The position numbers and the translations under genes were made by a program. The notes under the pieces are model-generated. The model was given only the letters and a program-made list of their open reading frames with translations. It searched no databases and was not told the origin of the DNA. From Luteimonas wenzhouensis (GTDB lineage Bacteria > Pseudomonadota > Gammaproteobacteria > Xanthomonadales > Xanthomonadaceae), in the NCBI RefSeq assembly GCF_007859305.1, contig NZ_VOHE01000005.1:62001-126000 (forward strand): 64,000 bases of DNA, written 5' to 3'. Shown in pieces: positions 16,437 to 26,567 of this stretch. Positions within the stretch are counted from its first letter, which is position 1, and each line of letters starts with the position of its first letter.

Positions 16437-18593
16437 ATGGTCAAACCGCTTTCCCTCGCTGTCGCGGCGGCTCTTGCCCTCGGCACGTACCAGTCCGCAC
16501 ACGCGGCGGCCGCCACCGCCGAGAACGACGAGGCGACCAACGACGCGTCCACGCAGGCCGCCGAGGACGCGACGACCCTGGACCACGTGATCGTCACCGG
16601 TTCGCGCCTGCCACGCGCGGCCGACCGCATCCCCGGCGCGGTGAGCGTGATCACCAAGCAGGAGATCACCAACTCGCTCACCCTGACCGAGGACGCCACC
16701 GCGGTGCTGTCGCGGATGCTCCCGGGTTACTCCGAATCGACCCAGGCCCTGACCAACTCGGGCGAGACGCTGCGCGGCCGCATCGCGCTGCGCCTGTTCG
16801 ACGGCGTACCGCAGACCTCGCCGCTGCGCGAGACCAACCGCGCCGGCAGCTTCACCGACCTGGGCATCGTCGACCGCATCGAGGTCATCAACGGCCCGTC
16901 GGCCGCCGAGGGCATCGGCGCCGCGGGCGGCATCATCAACTACATCTCCAAGCGCCCGGTGCGCGGCACCGAAGCCACGCTGACCACGCGCTGGACCACC
17001 CAGGGCTACGACGACAGCGACGGCTGGAAGGTCGGCATGACCTTCGGCCACGGCGAGGACGACTACGACGTGCTGGTGTCGGCCTCGTTCGTCGACCGCG
17101 GCATGGCCTACGACGGCAACGGGCGCGCGATCGGCATGCGCGGCTCGGGCACGATCAACGACTCCGAGGCCAACAACCTGTTCCTGAAGCTCGGCCTGAA
17201 CTTCGGCGAGGACAACCTGCAGCGGCTGCAGGCCACCGTCGCCCGCTTCCACCTCGAGGGCAAGGGCAACTACACCGGCGTGGACGGCGACCGCGCCAAC
17301 AACATCACCAACACCGTGGTGCGCGGCACCCCGCTCGGCGCCCGCCCGGAGTTCAACGACTTCGACCAGATCCACCTGCAGTACCGCCACGACGACCTGT
17401 TCGGCGGCAGCCTGCTGCTCGACGCCTACCGCGCCGACCAGGCCATGCGTTACCCGGCCGAGAACGGCAGCGACCGCCAGGATCCGGAGATCGCCCCGAT
17501 CGGCGAGCTCTGGGACCAGTCCGAGGTCAACTCGGCCAAGCGCGGCGTGCGCGCGTCCTACGCCCGGCCCGATGCGTTCGGCATCGAGGGCCTGGAGGTG
17601 CGCGGCGGCGTCGACCGCGTCGAGGACACCACCGACCAGCGCCTGGCGCTGACCCGGCGCGTGTGGGTGCCGCCGATGGAGTACAACAGCACCGCGCCCT
17701 ACGTGCAGATGTCCTACGACCGCGACAAGCTGACCCTGAGCGCGGGCGTGCGCCGCGAGCGCGGCGAGCTGTCGGTCGACGGCTACACCACCACCTACTA
17801 CAACAACCGCGTGTACGTGGACGGCGGCACCCTCGACTACCGCGCCACCCTGCCGAACTTCGGCCTGGTGTGGCGGTTCACCGACCAGCTGTCGGCCTAC
17901 GCCTCGTACAGCGAGGGCTTCAGCCTGCCGAACGTCGGCATCCCGCTGCGCAACATCAACACCCCGGGGCAGAGCGTCGACGGCATCCTCGACCTGCAGG
18001 CGATCATCGTCGAGAACAAGGAGATCGGCTTCAACTACCGCGGCGACCGCCTGGTCGCGGGGATGTCGCTCTACCGCAGCTTCTCCGAGTTCGGCGTGTC
18101 GCTGAGCACCGATCCGGTCACCGGCGACTTCGTGATGAACCGCGGCCCGGTCGAGATCGACGGCATCGAGCTGCTCGGCAGCTACGCTTTCAGCAACGCG
18201 CTGAAGGTCAACGCGATGTATTCGCGCATCCTCGGCCGCACCTGGTGGACCGCGGGCGGCCCGCTGACCAAGCACATGGGCGCCGGCGACATCAGCCCCG
18301 ACAAGTTCGGCCTGAACGTGCAGTGGGGCTTCGCGCCCAGGGCCGAAGCGGTGCTCTCGTCCACCACCTACCGCGGGCGCACTCTCAACACCGGCGAGCA
18401 CACCTCCGGGCGCATGCTGCTGGACCTGACCGTGGGCTACGACACCGGCCGCTACGGGCGCCTGGCGCTCGGCATCGAGAACCTGCTTGACAGGCAGTAC
18501 ATCCTGTTCGGTTCCGAGTCGAGCACCAGCAACCGCGACTGGATGGCCGGCCGCGGGCGCATGTACTCGCTGACGCACACGATCACGTTCTGA
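16437..18593 (+). CDS. TonB-dependent outer-membrane receptor
   Basis: The 718-residue protein has a signal peptide (VKPLSLAVAAALALGTYQSAHA), a TonB-box-like TLDHVIVTGSRLPR, a plug domain (IPGAVSVITKQEI, VDRIEVINGPSAAEGIGAAGGIINYISKRP) and a 22-strand barrel ending in the aromatic terminus YSLTHTITF. Such receptors import large ligands (siderophores, cobalamin, oligosaccharides) using TonB energy. The plug resembles siderophore-type receptors, but the downstream ribokinase, GH127 and barrel/SUMF1 genes make a carbohydrate ligand plausible. No Fur box was recognised in the 222-bp promoter region. ATG at 16437 follows CCGGAG at a suitable distance. Receptor identity is certain; ligand is open. 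Confidence 0.95.
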   Translation: MVKPLSLAVAAALALGTYQSAHAAAATAENDEATNDASTQAAEDATTLDHVIVTGSRLPRAADRIPGAVSVITKQEITNSLTLTEDATAVLSRMLPGYSESTQALTNSGETLRGRIALRLFDGVPQTSPLRETNRAGSFTDLGIVDRIEVINGPSAAEGIGAAGGIINYISKRPVRGTEATLTTRWTTQGYDDSDGWKVGMTFGHGEDDYDVLVSASFVDRGMAYDGNGRAIGMRGSGTINDSEANNLFLKLGLNFGEDNLQRLQATVARFHLEGKGNYTGVDGDRANNITNTVVRGTPLGARPEFNDFDQIHLQYRHDDLFGGSLLLDAYRADQAMRYPAENGSDRQDPEIAPIGELWDQSEVNSAKRGVRASYARPDAFGIEGLEVRGGVDRVEDTTDQRLALTRRVWVPPMEYNSTAPYVQMSYDRDKLTLSAGVRRERGELSVDGYTTTYYNNRVYVDGGTLDYRATLPNFGLVWRFTDQLSAYASYSEGFSLPNVGIPLRNINTPGQSVDGILDLQAIIVENKEIGFNYRGDRLVAGMSLYRSFSEFGVSLSTDPVTGDFVMNRGPVEIDGIELLGSYAFSNALKVNAMYSRILGRTWWTAGGPLTKHMGAGDISPDKFGLNVQWGFAPRAEAVLSSTTYRGRTLNTGEHTSGRMLLDLTVGYDTGRYGRLALGIENLLDRQYILFGSESSTSNRDWMAGRGRMYSLTHTITF

Positions 18594-18722
18594 TCGTCCC
18601 CGGCGCGGCGGTCCTCTCCCCGCCGCGCACCCGCCGGGCCCCGTGCCCGGCGGCCCTCTCCCCGGCGGGGCCGCACCGCATCGCTTCGCCCTCCCCTCGA
18701 GCAGCGGTGCGGCTCCTGCCTT

Positions 18723-19949
18723 TTGCATGCGATCGTGCTGACACTGCTTCGTCTCCTGCTGTTGCTCGTGGCGTGGCCGGCCGCCATGTCCGTCGCGGCC
18801 GCGACCCCGCCCGCGCCGGACGCCTGGGTGCAGGCGGCCGTGCTCGACGCCGGCTACCCCGGCGCGCGGCTGCTGGTGGCGACCGCCGACGAAGTGTTGG
18901 TGGACGTGGCCGCGGGGCACGCCGACGTGGCCCGCACCCGGCCGCTGCGCGCGGACGCGATCTACCGCATCCGCTCGATGACCAAGCCGATCGTCTCGGC
19001 CGCGGTGCTGCGACTGGTCGGCGAAGGCCACGGCGCGCTCGACGATCCGGTCGCCAGGCACCTGCCCGAACTGGACGGGCTGCAGGTGCTGGAGGACGGG
19101 CGGCTGCGGCCGCCGGCGCGGCCGGTCACCGTGCGCCACCTGCTCACCCACACCGCCGGGTTCGCGGTGCTTGAACCCGGGCCCCTGCGCCTGCGCGAGG
19201 CGCAGCGCCTGGAGGACAGCGCCGACCTGGCCGACCTGGTGGCGCGCGCCGCGCGCGTGCCGCTCGAGCGCGACCCCGGGACGCGCTTCGTCTACGACGG
19301 CCTGGCCACCGACGTGCTGGGCCGGCTGGTGGAGGTCTGGAGCGGACGTCCGCTCGAGGCCTACCTGCAGCAGGCCTTCTTCGAACCGCTGGGCATGCGC
19401 GACACCGGCTTCTCGGTGCCGCCGGACCAGCGCCACCGCCTGGTGGAGCCGAGCGAGGTCGATGCCCAGGGCCGGCTGGTGCCGGCCGCGCTGCCGGCCG
19501 GCCACGTGCCGGGCATGCCGCTGCGGCCGTATGCCAGTGCCGCGGGCGGGCTGTACTCCACCGCCCGCGACTACCTCGCCTTCGCGCGCATGCTGCTGGC
19601 GCGCGGCCGCCACGGCGAACGGCAGCTGGTGCCGGCCGGGCTGGTGGACGCGATGTTCCGCGACCAGCTGGCGCCGATGGGCCTGGCCCATCCCTGGATC
19701 GAGGCCGGGCGCGGCCGTGGCTTCGGGCTCGGACTCTCGGTCCTGCTCGACCCGGCGGCGATCGGCCGAGACGGCGCGCCGGGACAGGTGGGCTGGACCG
19801 GCGCCTCGTCCACCTACTTCGTCATCGACCCCGCCGCCGGCGGCATCGGCCTGCTGCTGCTGCAGCACCGGCCCCGCGACGGCGGCCACGATCTGCCGCG
19901 GGTCGCGCTGCCTTTCTACAACCACGTGCAGCAGGTGCTGGCGCGATGA
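18723..19949 (+). CDS. exported serine hydrolase (class C beta-lactamase family)
   Basis: The product has about 408 residues with a signal peptide (LLRLLLLLVAWPAAMSVAAA) and the penicillin-binding-protein/beta-lactamase fold. The SxxK nucleophile is S85-M-T-K88, the YxN-like Tyr is Y191 in FVYDG, and the third motif region reads VGWTGASS. Family members are esterases, D-aminopeptidases or beta-lactamases. In a sugar locus a deacylating esterase is a reasonable guess. The start is uncertain: TTG at 18723 or GTG at 18735, neither with a strong ribosome site. It overlaps the kinase gene by ATGA, which argues for joint expression. Confidence 0.88.
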   Translation: MHAIVLTLLRLLLLLVAWPAAMSVAAATPPAPDAWVQAAVLDAGYPGARLLVATADEVLVDVAAGHADVARTRPLRADAIYRIRSMTKPIVSAAVLRLVGEGHGALDDPVARHLPELDGLQVLEDGRLRPPARPVTVRHLLTHTAGFAVLEPGPLRLREAQRLEDSADLADLVARAARVPLERDPGTRFVYDGLATDVLGRLVEVWSGRPLEAYLQQAFFEPLGMRDTGFSVPPDQRHRLVEPSEVDAQGRLVPAALPAGHVPGMPLRPYASAAGGLYSTARDYLAFARMLLARGRHGERQLVPAGLVDAMFRDQLAPMGLAHPWIEAGRGRGFGLGLSVLLDPAAIGRDGAPGQVGWTGASSTYFVIDPAAGGIGLLLLQHRPRDGGHDLPRVALPFYNHVQQVLAR

Positions 19950-20869
19950 GCACGAACGCGTCCCCCCGGGTGTTGGTGGCCGGGTCGGCCAACCTCGATT
20001 TCGTGGTGCGCGCGCCGCGCGTGCCGGCACCGGGCGAAACCGTGCTCGGCGGTGGCCTGCAGACCTTCCCCGGCGGCAAGGGCGCCAACCAGGCGGTGGC
20101 CTGCGCGCGCGCCGGCGGCGCGCCGACCACGATGCTGGTGGCACTGGGCGCCGATGCCCAGGGCGAACGCCTGCGCCGGTCGCTGCGCGAGGCCGGGGTC
20201 GAGCTGGTGGAGAAGCCGGTGGAGGACGCCAGCGGGGTGGCCTTCATCTGCATCGCCGATTCCGGCGAAAACGCGATCGTGGTCGCGCCCGGGGCCAACG
20301 AACGGCTGCGCCCGGACGACCTGCCGCCGCTCGATGGCGTCAGCCACCTGCTGCTGCAGCTGGAAACGTCGCTCGACAGCGTGACCGCCTGGGCCGCGCG
20401 CGCGCGCGCGGCCGGGGTGGCCGTGGTGCTCAACGCGGCGCCCGCGCAGGCGCTGCCGCCGGCGCTGCTGGAGGCGGTGGACCTGCTGGTGGTCAACGAG
20501 GGCGAGCTGGCGATGCTCGCCGGCGATGCCGGCGACCTGGAGGCGGCGCTGCGCCGGCTGCCGGTGCCGCGCGCGATCGTGACCCTCGGCGGCGAGGGCT
20601 GCGTGGCGCGCGACGGCGACGCGATCCTGCGCCAGCCCGCGTTCGCGGTCGAGGTGGTCGATACCACCGCCGCCGGCGACACGTTCTGCGGCGCCCTGGT
20701 GGCCGCGCTCGCACGCGGCGACGCGCTGGCGCAGGCGATGCGCGAGGCCAGCGCCGCTTCGGCCCTGGCCTGCACGGTCGCCGGCGCGCAGGCGAGCATT
20801 CCCGACCGCGCGTCGGTGCTCGCATTGCTCGACGGCGCGCCCGCGCCCGGCCGTGGGGGCGCGCGGTGA
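19946..20869 (+). CDS. rbsK: ribokinase-like PfkB-family sugar kinase
   Basis: The 307-residue protein shows both PfkB signatures. The first is FPGGKGANQAVACARAGG near residue 35. The second is DTTAAGDTFCGALVAALARG near 235, with the catalytic Asp in AAGD. The start LVAGSANLDFVVRAPRVPAPGETV and the motif VVNEGE are those of ribokinases, which phosphorylate ribose at C5 with ATP; deoxyribokinases and other pentose or nucleoside kinases share them. It is coupled to the serine hydrolase by ATGA. In this locus it may phosphorylate a pentose freed by the GH127 enzyme, although free L-arabinose is not a known RbsK substrate, so the true sugar is uncertain. Confidence 0.9.
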   Translation: MSTNASPRVLVAGSANLDFVVRAPRVPAPGETVLGGGLQTFPGGKGANQAVACARAGGAPTTMLVALGADAQGERLRRSLREAGVELVEKPVEDASGVAFICIADSGENAIVVAPGANERLRPDDLPPLDGVSHLLLQLETSLDSVTAWAARARAAGVAVVLNAAPAQALPPALLEAVDLLVVNEGELAMLAGDAGDLEAALRRLPVPRAIVTLGGEGCVARDGDAILRQPAFAVEVVDTTAAGDTFCGALVAALARGDALAQAMREASAASALACTVAGAQASIPDRASVLALLDGAPAPGRGGAR

Positions 20870-21034
20870 GCGCCCTCGCCATGGCCCCAGGCCGGCGCGA
20901 CCGCGGCCCGCTGCCGCGGGCCGGCCTGGTTCCCGGCTGAGCGCCGGGCGGCGCGCGCGCGTGGCGTGCGCCGCGACACGACGAGCGCGCCGCGAGCGGC
21001 GCGATGCCTGCGGCCCGGTCCGCATTCCCCTACG

Positions 21035-23248
21035 ATGCCCAAGTCCATGACTTCACGCTACGACATCCCCGACCACGACCCCGCGACCGCCGACTACGGT
21101 CCGGCCCCGGTGCGCACCGAGTACAAGTTCTCCCACGTCACCACCGGCCGCTACCTGCCCACTCCGGGCAAGGCGCCGCAGTGGCCGTTCGCCGACATCG
21201 GCCACTGGATGATCGACGCCAACGAGAGCTCGGCCGACTGGCTGGCCGAGCTGCGCGACTGGCGCCGCGAGCACCTGGTGCGCATCGGCTACGACGACGC
21301 CAACTACCGCCGCCCCGAGCTGCAGTGGGCGCAGCGCAACTTCGTCCACGCCCAGATGCTGGTCGAGGACCGCTATTTCTACGACGTCGAGACCGGCCAG
21401 TACACCGTCGACCGCTACCTCGACGACCTCGAGGAGCGCTTCGGCGGCCTGGACTCGGTGCTGATCTGGTACATCTACCCGAACATCGGCATCGACGACC
21501 GCAACCAGTTCGACCTCGCCCACGACCTGCCCGGCGGCCTGGAAGGCCTGAAGCAGGCCGTCGAGGCGTTCCACCGCCGCGGCGTGCGGGTGTTCCTGCC
21601 GGCCAAGCCCTGGGACCACGGCACCCGCGACCCCGGCTGCACCCACTGGGAAGGGCTGGCCGAGATCGTCAAGGCGGTCGGCGCCGACGGCATCAACGGC
21701 GACACCTTCAACGGCGTGCCGCGCGCGTTCTTCGACGCCTGCGACCGGATCGGCCACCCGGTGGTGGTGCAGCCCGAGTCCACGATCAGCGCCGAGGAAC
21801 AGCTGATCTGGAACGTGCAGAGCTGGGGCAAGAAGGCGCCCGACGGCCCGGTGCCGCCGGTGTCCAAGTGGAAGTGGCTCGAGCCGCGCCACATGGTCAA
21901 CTACGAGAACCGCTGGGGCCGCGACCGCACCCACGACCTGCAGTACTGCTTCCTCAACGGCATCGGCTACAACGCCTGGGAGAACATCTGGGGCATCTGG
22001 AACCAGTTCACCCCGCGCAACGCCGAGGCGCTGCGCCGCATCGCCACCATCTACCGGCAGTTCCCGTCGCTGGTGGTGAGCATGGACTGGGAGCCCTACC
22101 AGATCAGCGCCCAGCGCAACGTGTTCATCAGCCGCTTCCCCGGCGAGGGCCGGGTGCTGTGGACGATGGCCAACCGCAACGAGTACGACATCGACGGCGA
22201 GCAGTTCTCGGTCGAGCACGTGGACGGCACGCGCTACTACGACGTGTGGCACGGGCGCGAGCTGCAGCCGCGGGTGGTCGAGGGCCGCGCGCTGATCGAA
22301 CTGCCGATGGAGGCGCGCGGCTTCGGCGCGGTGCTGGCGCTGGCCCCGGGCGTGGAGGAGCCGGGCCTGGATGCGTTCCTGGCCCGGATCGCGGCGATGG
22401 CCGCCACCCCGCTGAACGCGCACTCCGCGGCCTGGCGGCCGCTGCCGCAGACGATCGTCGACGTCGCCCCCACCCGGCCGTGCGCCGAGGCGCCCGAGGG
22501 CATGGTCACCATCCCGGCCGGCGAGTTCCTGTTCAAGGTCGGCGGGATCGAGATCGAGGGCTTCAACTGGGCCGGGGTGGACGTACAGTACCCGTGGGAG
22601 AACAGCCCGCGGCGCCACCACTTGCGGCGCATGACGCTGCCGGCGTTCCACATCGACAGGCACCCGGTCACCAACGCGCAGTTCCAGCGCTTCCTCCAGG
22701 ACAGCGGCTACCGGCCGCGCGACGCGGCCAACTTCCTGCGCCACTGGGTGGACGGCGCGCCGCGCCCGGGCTGGGAGAACCGGCCCGTCACCTGGGTGTC
22801 GCTGGAGGACGCGCGCGCCTACGCGGCCTGGGCCGGCAAGCGCCTGCCGCGCGAATGGGAATGGCAGTACGCCGCGCAGGGCACCGACGGGCGCCTGTAC
22901 CCGTGGGGCAACGAGTGGGACGAGAGCCGCGTGCCGAAGGTCAACCGCGGCCGCCGCCTGCTGCCGCCCGACGAGGTCGGCCGGCATCCGCAGGGCGCTT
23001 CGCCGTTCGGCGTCGAGGACCTGGTGGGCCACGTCTGGCAGTGGACCGACGAGTTCGTCGACGAACACACCCGCGCCGCGATCCTGCGCGGCGGCAGCAA
23101 CTACCGGCCGCAGACTTCGCACTGGTACTTCCCCCAGGCCTACCGCCTGGACCAGCACGGAAAGTACCTGCTGATGGCCCCGTGCAAGGACCGCTCGGGC
23201 ACGGTGGGCTTCCGCTGCGTGGTGGACGCGGAGCCGCCCCGTGGCTGA
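21035..23248 (+). CDS. TIM-barrel glycosidase-like domain fused to a SUMF1-like domain
   Basis: The 737-residue protein combines two parts. Residues about 30-460 look like a (beta/alpha)8 glycoside-hydrolase-type barrel (DIGHWMIDANESS, LIWYIYPNIGIDDRNQF, VRVFLPAKPWDHGTRDPG, GADGINGDTFNGVP with a likely nucleophile Asp, PESTIS) with a C-terminal beta domain. Residues about 490-735 are a formylglycine-generating-enzyme (SUMF1) domain (GMVTIPAGEFLF, HIDRHPVTNAQFQRFL, WEWQYAAQG, LVGHVWQWTDEF, GTVGFRCV). The Cys pair needed for sulfatase activation is absent: where it should lie the sequence reads GGSNYRPQTSHWYF. The SUMF1 part is therefore probably structural or ligand-binding. No signal peptide is seen. 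ATG at 21047 is an alternative start. It overlaps the GH127 gene by 8 bases. Confidence 0.85.
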   Translation: MPKSMTSRYDIPDHDPATADYGPAPVRTEYKFSHVTTGRYLPTPGKAPQWPFADIGHWMIDANESSADWLAELRDWRREHLVRIGYDDANYRRPELQWAQRNFVHAQMLVEDRYFYDVETGQYTVDRYLDDLEERFGGLDSVLIWYIYPNIGIDDRNQFDLAHDLPGGLEGLKQAVEAFHRRGVRVFLPAKPWDHGTRDPGCTHWEGLAEIVKAVGADGINGDTFNGVPRAFFDACDRIGHPVVVQPESTISAEEQLIWNVQSWGKKAPDGPVPPVSKWKWLEPRHMVNYENRWGRDRTHDLQYCFLNGIGYNAWENIWGIWNQFTPRNAEALRRIATIYRQFPSLVVSMDWEPYQISAQRNVFISRFPGEGRVLWTMANRNEYDIDGEQFSVEHVDGTRYYDVWHGRELQPRVVEGRALIELPMEARGFGAVLALAPGVEEPGLDAFLARIAAMAATPLNAHSAAWRPLPQTIVDVAPTRPCAEAPEGMVTIPAGEFLFKVGGIEIEGFNWAGVDVQYPWENSPRRHHLRRMTLPAFHIDRHPVTNAQFQRFLQDSGYRPRDAANFLRHWVDGAPRPGWENRPVTWVSLEDARAYAAWAGKRLPREWEWQYAAQGTDGRLYPWGNEWDESRVPKVNRGRRLLPPDEVGRHPQGASPFGVEDLVGHVWQWTDEFVDEHTRAAILRGGSNYRPQTSHWYFPQAYRLDQHGKYLLMAPCKDRSGTVGFRCVVDAEPPRG

Positions 23249-25136
23249 GCGGACCGGTTGCGCGCAGGCCCTGGCCCGGCCGGGCCAGGTGCGCCTGGAC
23301 GGACTGCTCGGCGAGGCGCTGGAGGCCAACCGGCGCGGCCGGCTGTCCACGTTCATCACCGGGCCGGACAGCCCGGCGATCGCGATATTCGACCCCGCCC
23401 ACCGCGAGCACAACGAGGAAGGCGACTGGTACGGCGAGCACGCCGGCAAGTGGCTGGCGGCCGCGGCCAAGGCCGCCGCGCGCAGCGACGACGCGGACCT
23501 GCGCGGGCGCGTGCTGGCGGTGGCCGACCACCTGCTGCAGGTGCAGGCGGCCGACGGCTACCTGGGCACCTATGCGCCGGCGCGCCGGTTCATGGTGCCG
23601 CAGCCGCCCAGGCCCGAGAGCTGGAACGGCGAGCCGGCGCTGCGCACCTGGGACATCTGGACCCATGCCTACCTGCTGCTGGGGCTGATGGAGGTGCACC
23701 GCTGCTTCGGGCAGATCCGCCACCTCGACGGCGCGCGCCGCATCGCCGACCTGTGCTGGCGGGTGTTCTGCGAACAGGGCCTGGACATCACCAGCGTCGG
23801 CAACCACCACGGCATGTCGGCCACGGTGCTGCTCGACCCCGCCGCCGCGCTGTACCTGGAGACCGGCGAACCACGCTACCTGGAACTGGCCGAACGCATC
23901 CTCGAGCAGGCCAACGCGCAGCCGCGCCTGGCCCTGCTCGACCGCGCGCTGGCCGGCGCCGACCCGTCGGAGATCGCCACCGGCAAGGCCTACCAGCTGT
24001 GCTGGAACCTGGTCGGGCTGGCGCGGCTGTACCGCGCCACCGGCCGCGAGGACCTGCGCCGGGCGCTCGACCTGCAGTGGCAGGCGATCCGCGACCACCA
24101 CCTGAGCCTGGGCGGCGGTCCGTTCGGCGGCATCGGCCACCGTTCGCGCGAGGTGTTCAACCCGGCCGGCGTGTTCGATCCCGAGGCCTACATCGAGACC
24201 TGCTCGGTGCTGGCGTGGATCCAGCTCAACCGCGAGCTGCTGGCGATCACCGGCGACGTGCGCCACGCCGAGGAGATCGAGCGCAGCGCCTACAACGACC
24301 TGCTCGGCGCGCAGGCGCCGAACGGGGAGGACTGGGTCTACTACTCGTTCGCCAACGGCCGCCGCATCCACACCAACTACTGGCGCTGCTGCAAGTCCAG
24401 CGGCGCGATGGCGCTCGAGGAGCTGCCGGCGGTGGCCTGGGCGCACGACGAGCGCGGCGTGGTCGCCAACCTGCTCGGCCCCGGCCAGGCGCGGTTGCCG
24501 CTGCCCGGCGGCGGCCAGGCGCTGCTGCGCCAGCGCACCGGCTACCCGTTCGCCGGCAGCGTGCGCATCGAGGTCGAACCCGACGCGCCGGCGCGCTTCC
24601 GCCTGCGGGTGCGGGTGCCGGCCTGGGCCGACGGCGCGACCCTGGCGGTCGCCGGCGGCGCCCCGGCGCCGGTGGCGGCCGGCGCCTACGCCGACATCGA
24701 GCGCGAGTGGGCGCCGGGCGACGCGGTGGTGCTCGAGCTGCCGATGCGTCCCCGCGTGCACCGCCGGGTGCACCGCAACGTGCAGGAATCGCGCGCGCCC
24801 GACGGCTCGCCGGTGCGCCAGCAGGTGCTGCACAACGCCTGGCTCGCGCTCAGCCGCGGCCCGCTGGCCTACGCCACCGGACTGATCGACGGCTTCAAGC
24901 CGCGCGAGACCGTGCGCCTGCCCGGCGACGACGCGACGCTGCGGATCGAGGAACTGCCGCCTGCGGGCGAGGGCGCGGCCCCGGTGCTGCGCCTGCACTG
25001 CGAGGGCCGTGCGCCGCTCGACTTCGAGCCCTGGTACGCCGCCGGCGGCCGCCGCGACCGCTGCTGGCGGCTGACCTGGCTGCACCTGGCGCCGTCGCCC
25101 GACGGCCGCGCGCACGACGATTGCGGGGCGATGTGA
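23241..25136 (+). CDS. GH127-type glycoside hydrolase (beta-L-arabinofuranosidase family, DUF1680)
   Basis: The 631-residue protein has an (alpha/alpha)6-barrel region with WDIWTHAYLLLGLMEV and CEQGLDITSVGNHHGM. The zinc/catalytic set of GH127 is complete: E319-T-C321 (YIETCSVLAW) and C383-C384 (YWRCCKSSG), corresponding to E338, C340, C417 and C418 of Bifidobacterium HypBA1, where the last Cys is the nucleophile. The family removes beta-L-arabinofuranosyl units from plant hydroxyproline-rich glycoproteins, and relatives act on other sugars. It starts with GTG inside the upstream stop region (8-base overlap), so it is coupled to the barrel/SUMF1 fusion. There is no signal peptide, so cytoplasmic action on an imported fragment is likely. 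Confidence 0.92.
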   Translation: MAERTGCAQALARPGQVRLDGLLGEALEANRRGRLSTFITGPDSPAIAIFDPAHREHNEEGDWYGEHAGKWLAAAAKAAARSDDADLRGRVLAVADHLLQVQAADGYLGTYAPARRFMVPQPPRPESWNGEPALRTWDIWTHAYLLLGLMEVHRCFGQIRHLDGARRIADLCWRVFCEQGLDITSVGNHHGMSATVLLDPAAALYLETGEPRYLELAERILEQANAQPRLALLDRALAGADPSEIATGKAYQLCWNLVGLARLYRATGREDLRRALDLQWQAIRDHHLSLGGGPFGGIGHRSREVFNPAGVFDPEAYIETCSVLAWIQLNRELLAITGDVRHAEEIERSAYNDLLGAQAPNGEDWVYYSFANGRRIHTNYWRCCKSSGAMALEELPAVAWAHDERGVVANLLGPGQARLPLPGGGQALLRQRTGYPFAGSVRIEVEPDAPARFRLRVRVPAWADGATLAVAGGAPAPVAAGAYADIEREWAPGDAVVLELPMRPRVHRRVHRNVQESRAPDGSPVRQQVLHNAWLALSRGPLAYATGLIDGFKPRETVRLPGDDATLRIEELPPAGEGAAPVLRLHCEGRAPLDFEPWYAAGGRRDRCWRLTWLHLAPSPDGRAHDDCGAM

Positions 25137-25233
25137 ACACGCGCCCTGCAAGCAAGTTTCCCTGTGCGTTGAAGATAGGCGCCGGCGCTGTCCCGGCGCC
25201 GGGCCGTGGGCGAGACTTGCCAGACCCCCGACC

Positions 25234-26439
25234 ATGGACGAACCGCCGGAGGCCCCATTGAGCCCTGTGTTCCCCCAAGACCGCCGCGGCGACGCGGGCC
25301 CGCTCAGCGGCGTCCGCGTGCTCGACCTCAGTGCCTACATCGCCGGCCCCTACGGCTGCACGCTGCTGGCCGACCAGGGCGCGGACGTGATCAAGGTCGA
25401 ACCCCCCGGCGGCGACAACCTGCGCAACTACCCGTCCACCCTGGAGGCCGAGAGCCGTGCCTTCCTCGGCGTGAACCGCAGCAAGCGGGGCGTGGTGCTG
25501 GACCTCAAGCGCGAGGACGAACGCGCGGTGCTCTACCGCATGCTGCGCGAGGCCGACGTGCTGGTGCACAACTTCCGCCCGGGCGTGCCCGAGCGGCTGG
25601 GCATCGGCTACGAGACCCTCTCGGCCCTGCATCCGCGGCTGGTCTACTGCGCCGTCACCGGCTACGGCGAGACCGGGCCGATGAAGGACAAGGCCGGCTA
25701 CGACCAGGTGCTGCAGACCATGACCGGCATGTGCGCCATGCAGGGCAAGCGCGGCGGGCCGCCGGAGCTGATCTACGGATCGGTGGTCGACTACTACGCG
25801 GCGGCCCTGCTTGCCGCCGGCGTGGCCTCGGCGCTGTACGAGCGCGAGCGCAGCGGCCAGGGCCAGTACGTGGGCGTGTCGCTGCTGCGCGCGGCGTTGA
25901 CCATGCAGTCGGCGCGCATGATCTGGGCCCGGGGCGAGGGCCACGACATCAGCCGCGACATGCGCTCGGGCGGGGTGACCGGGATCCATCCCACCCGCGA
26001 GGGCTACCTGTACCTGTCGGCCAACACGCCGCGCTTCTGGCGCGCGCTGTGCGAGAAGACCGGGCTGGCCGAGCTCGCCGACGATCCGCGCCTGGACACG
26101 GTGCGCAAGCGCGCCAGCCACGCCGACGAGATCGTGCCGCGGCTGCGCCAGGCGCTGCAGGCGCACACCGCGCTGGAGTGGGAGCAGATCTTCGGCGACG
26201 AGGTGCCGTGCGCGGCCGCGCGCCAGGTCGAGGACATGTTCGACCACCCGCAGGTCCTGGCCGAGGGCCTGATCGCCGAGCTGCCGCACCCGGTGCTCGG
26301 CAGCTACCGCGGCGTGGCCTGGCCGATCCGCTTCGGCCGCACCCCGGGCCCCGAGCCCTTCGCCGCGCCGACCCTGGGCCAGCACACCGGCGAGGTGCTG
26401 GCGGCGACCGCCGGCGACGATCCCGACCCCGCGGCCTGA
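25234..26439 (+). CDS. class III (CaiB/BaiF, Frc-type) acyl-CoA transferase
   Basis: The 401-residue protein shows the family order [33 protein letters not shown], then [12 protein letters not shown], then [20 protein letters not shown], then [23 protein letters not shown], then [17 protein letters not shown], whose Asp is the likely acyl-carrying residue. These enzymes move CoA between carboxylic acids (formyl/oxalyl, carnitine, succinyl/citramalate). The substrate here is unknown. The ATG at 25234 has little upstream signal, whereas GGAGG at 25248-25252 is well placed for a TTG at 25258, so the shorter start is a real alternative. It follows GH127 by 97 bases. Together with the CitE-like lyase at 10.3 kb it could form an activation/cleavage pair, which is inference. 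Confidence 0.92.
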   Translation: MDEPPEAPLSPVFPQDRRGDAGPLSGVRVLDLSAYIAGPYGCTLLADQGADVIKVEPPGGDNLRNYPSTLEAESRAFLGVNRSKRGVVLDLKREDERAVLYRMLREADVLVHNFRPGVPERLGIGYETLSALHPRLVYCAVTGYGETGPMKDKAGYDQVLQTMTGMCAMQGKRGGPPELIYGSVVDYYAAALLAAGVASALYERERSGQGQYVGVSLLRAALTMQSARMIWARGEGHDISRDMRSGGVTGIHPTREGYLYLSANTPRFWRALCEKTGLAELADDPRLDTVRKRASHADEIVPRLRQALQAHTALEWEQIFGDEVPCAAARQVEDMFDHPQVLAEGLIAELPHPVLGSYRGVAWPIRFGRTPGPEPFAAPTLGQHTGEVLAATAGDDPDPAA

Positions 26440-26567
26440 GCCTGCACGCCGCGGCGCGGGCCGCCCGCGTCCCTCGTGCGCGGCGGCGCCGGCGCGGCCG
26501 GCGTTCGCCGGCGGCTGGCGCTATCATCCCGGTTCCCGTCCCGCCACCGCACAGGAGAACCGACACC

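Noticed and set aside
18594-18722. GC hairpins behind the TonB receptor as a terminator
   Set aside because: Several overlapping stems possible, but no T tract; not distinguishable from GC background.
16380-20144. Minus-strand open frame of over 1200 codons
   Set aside because: Mirrors the TonB receptor and serine hydrolase genes; His/Gly/Val-rich composition typical of antisense frames.
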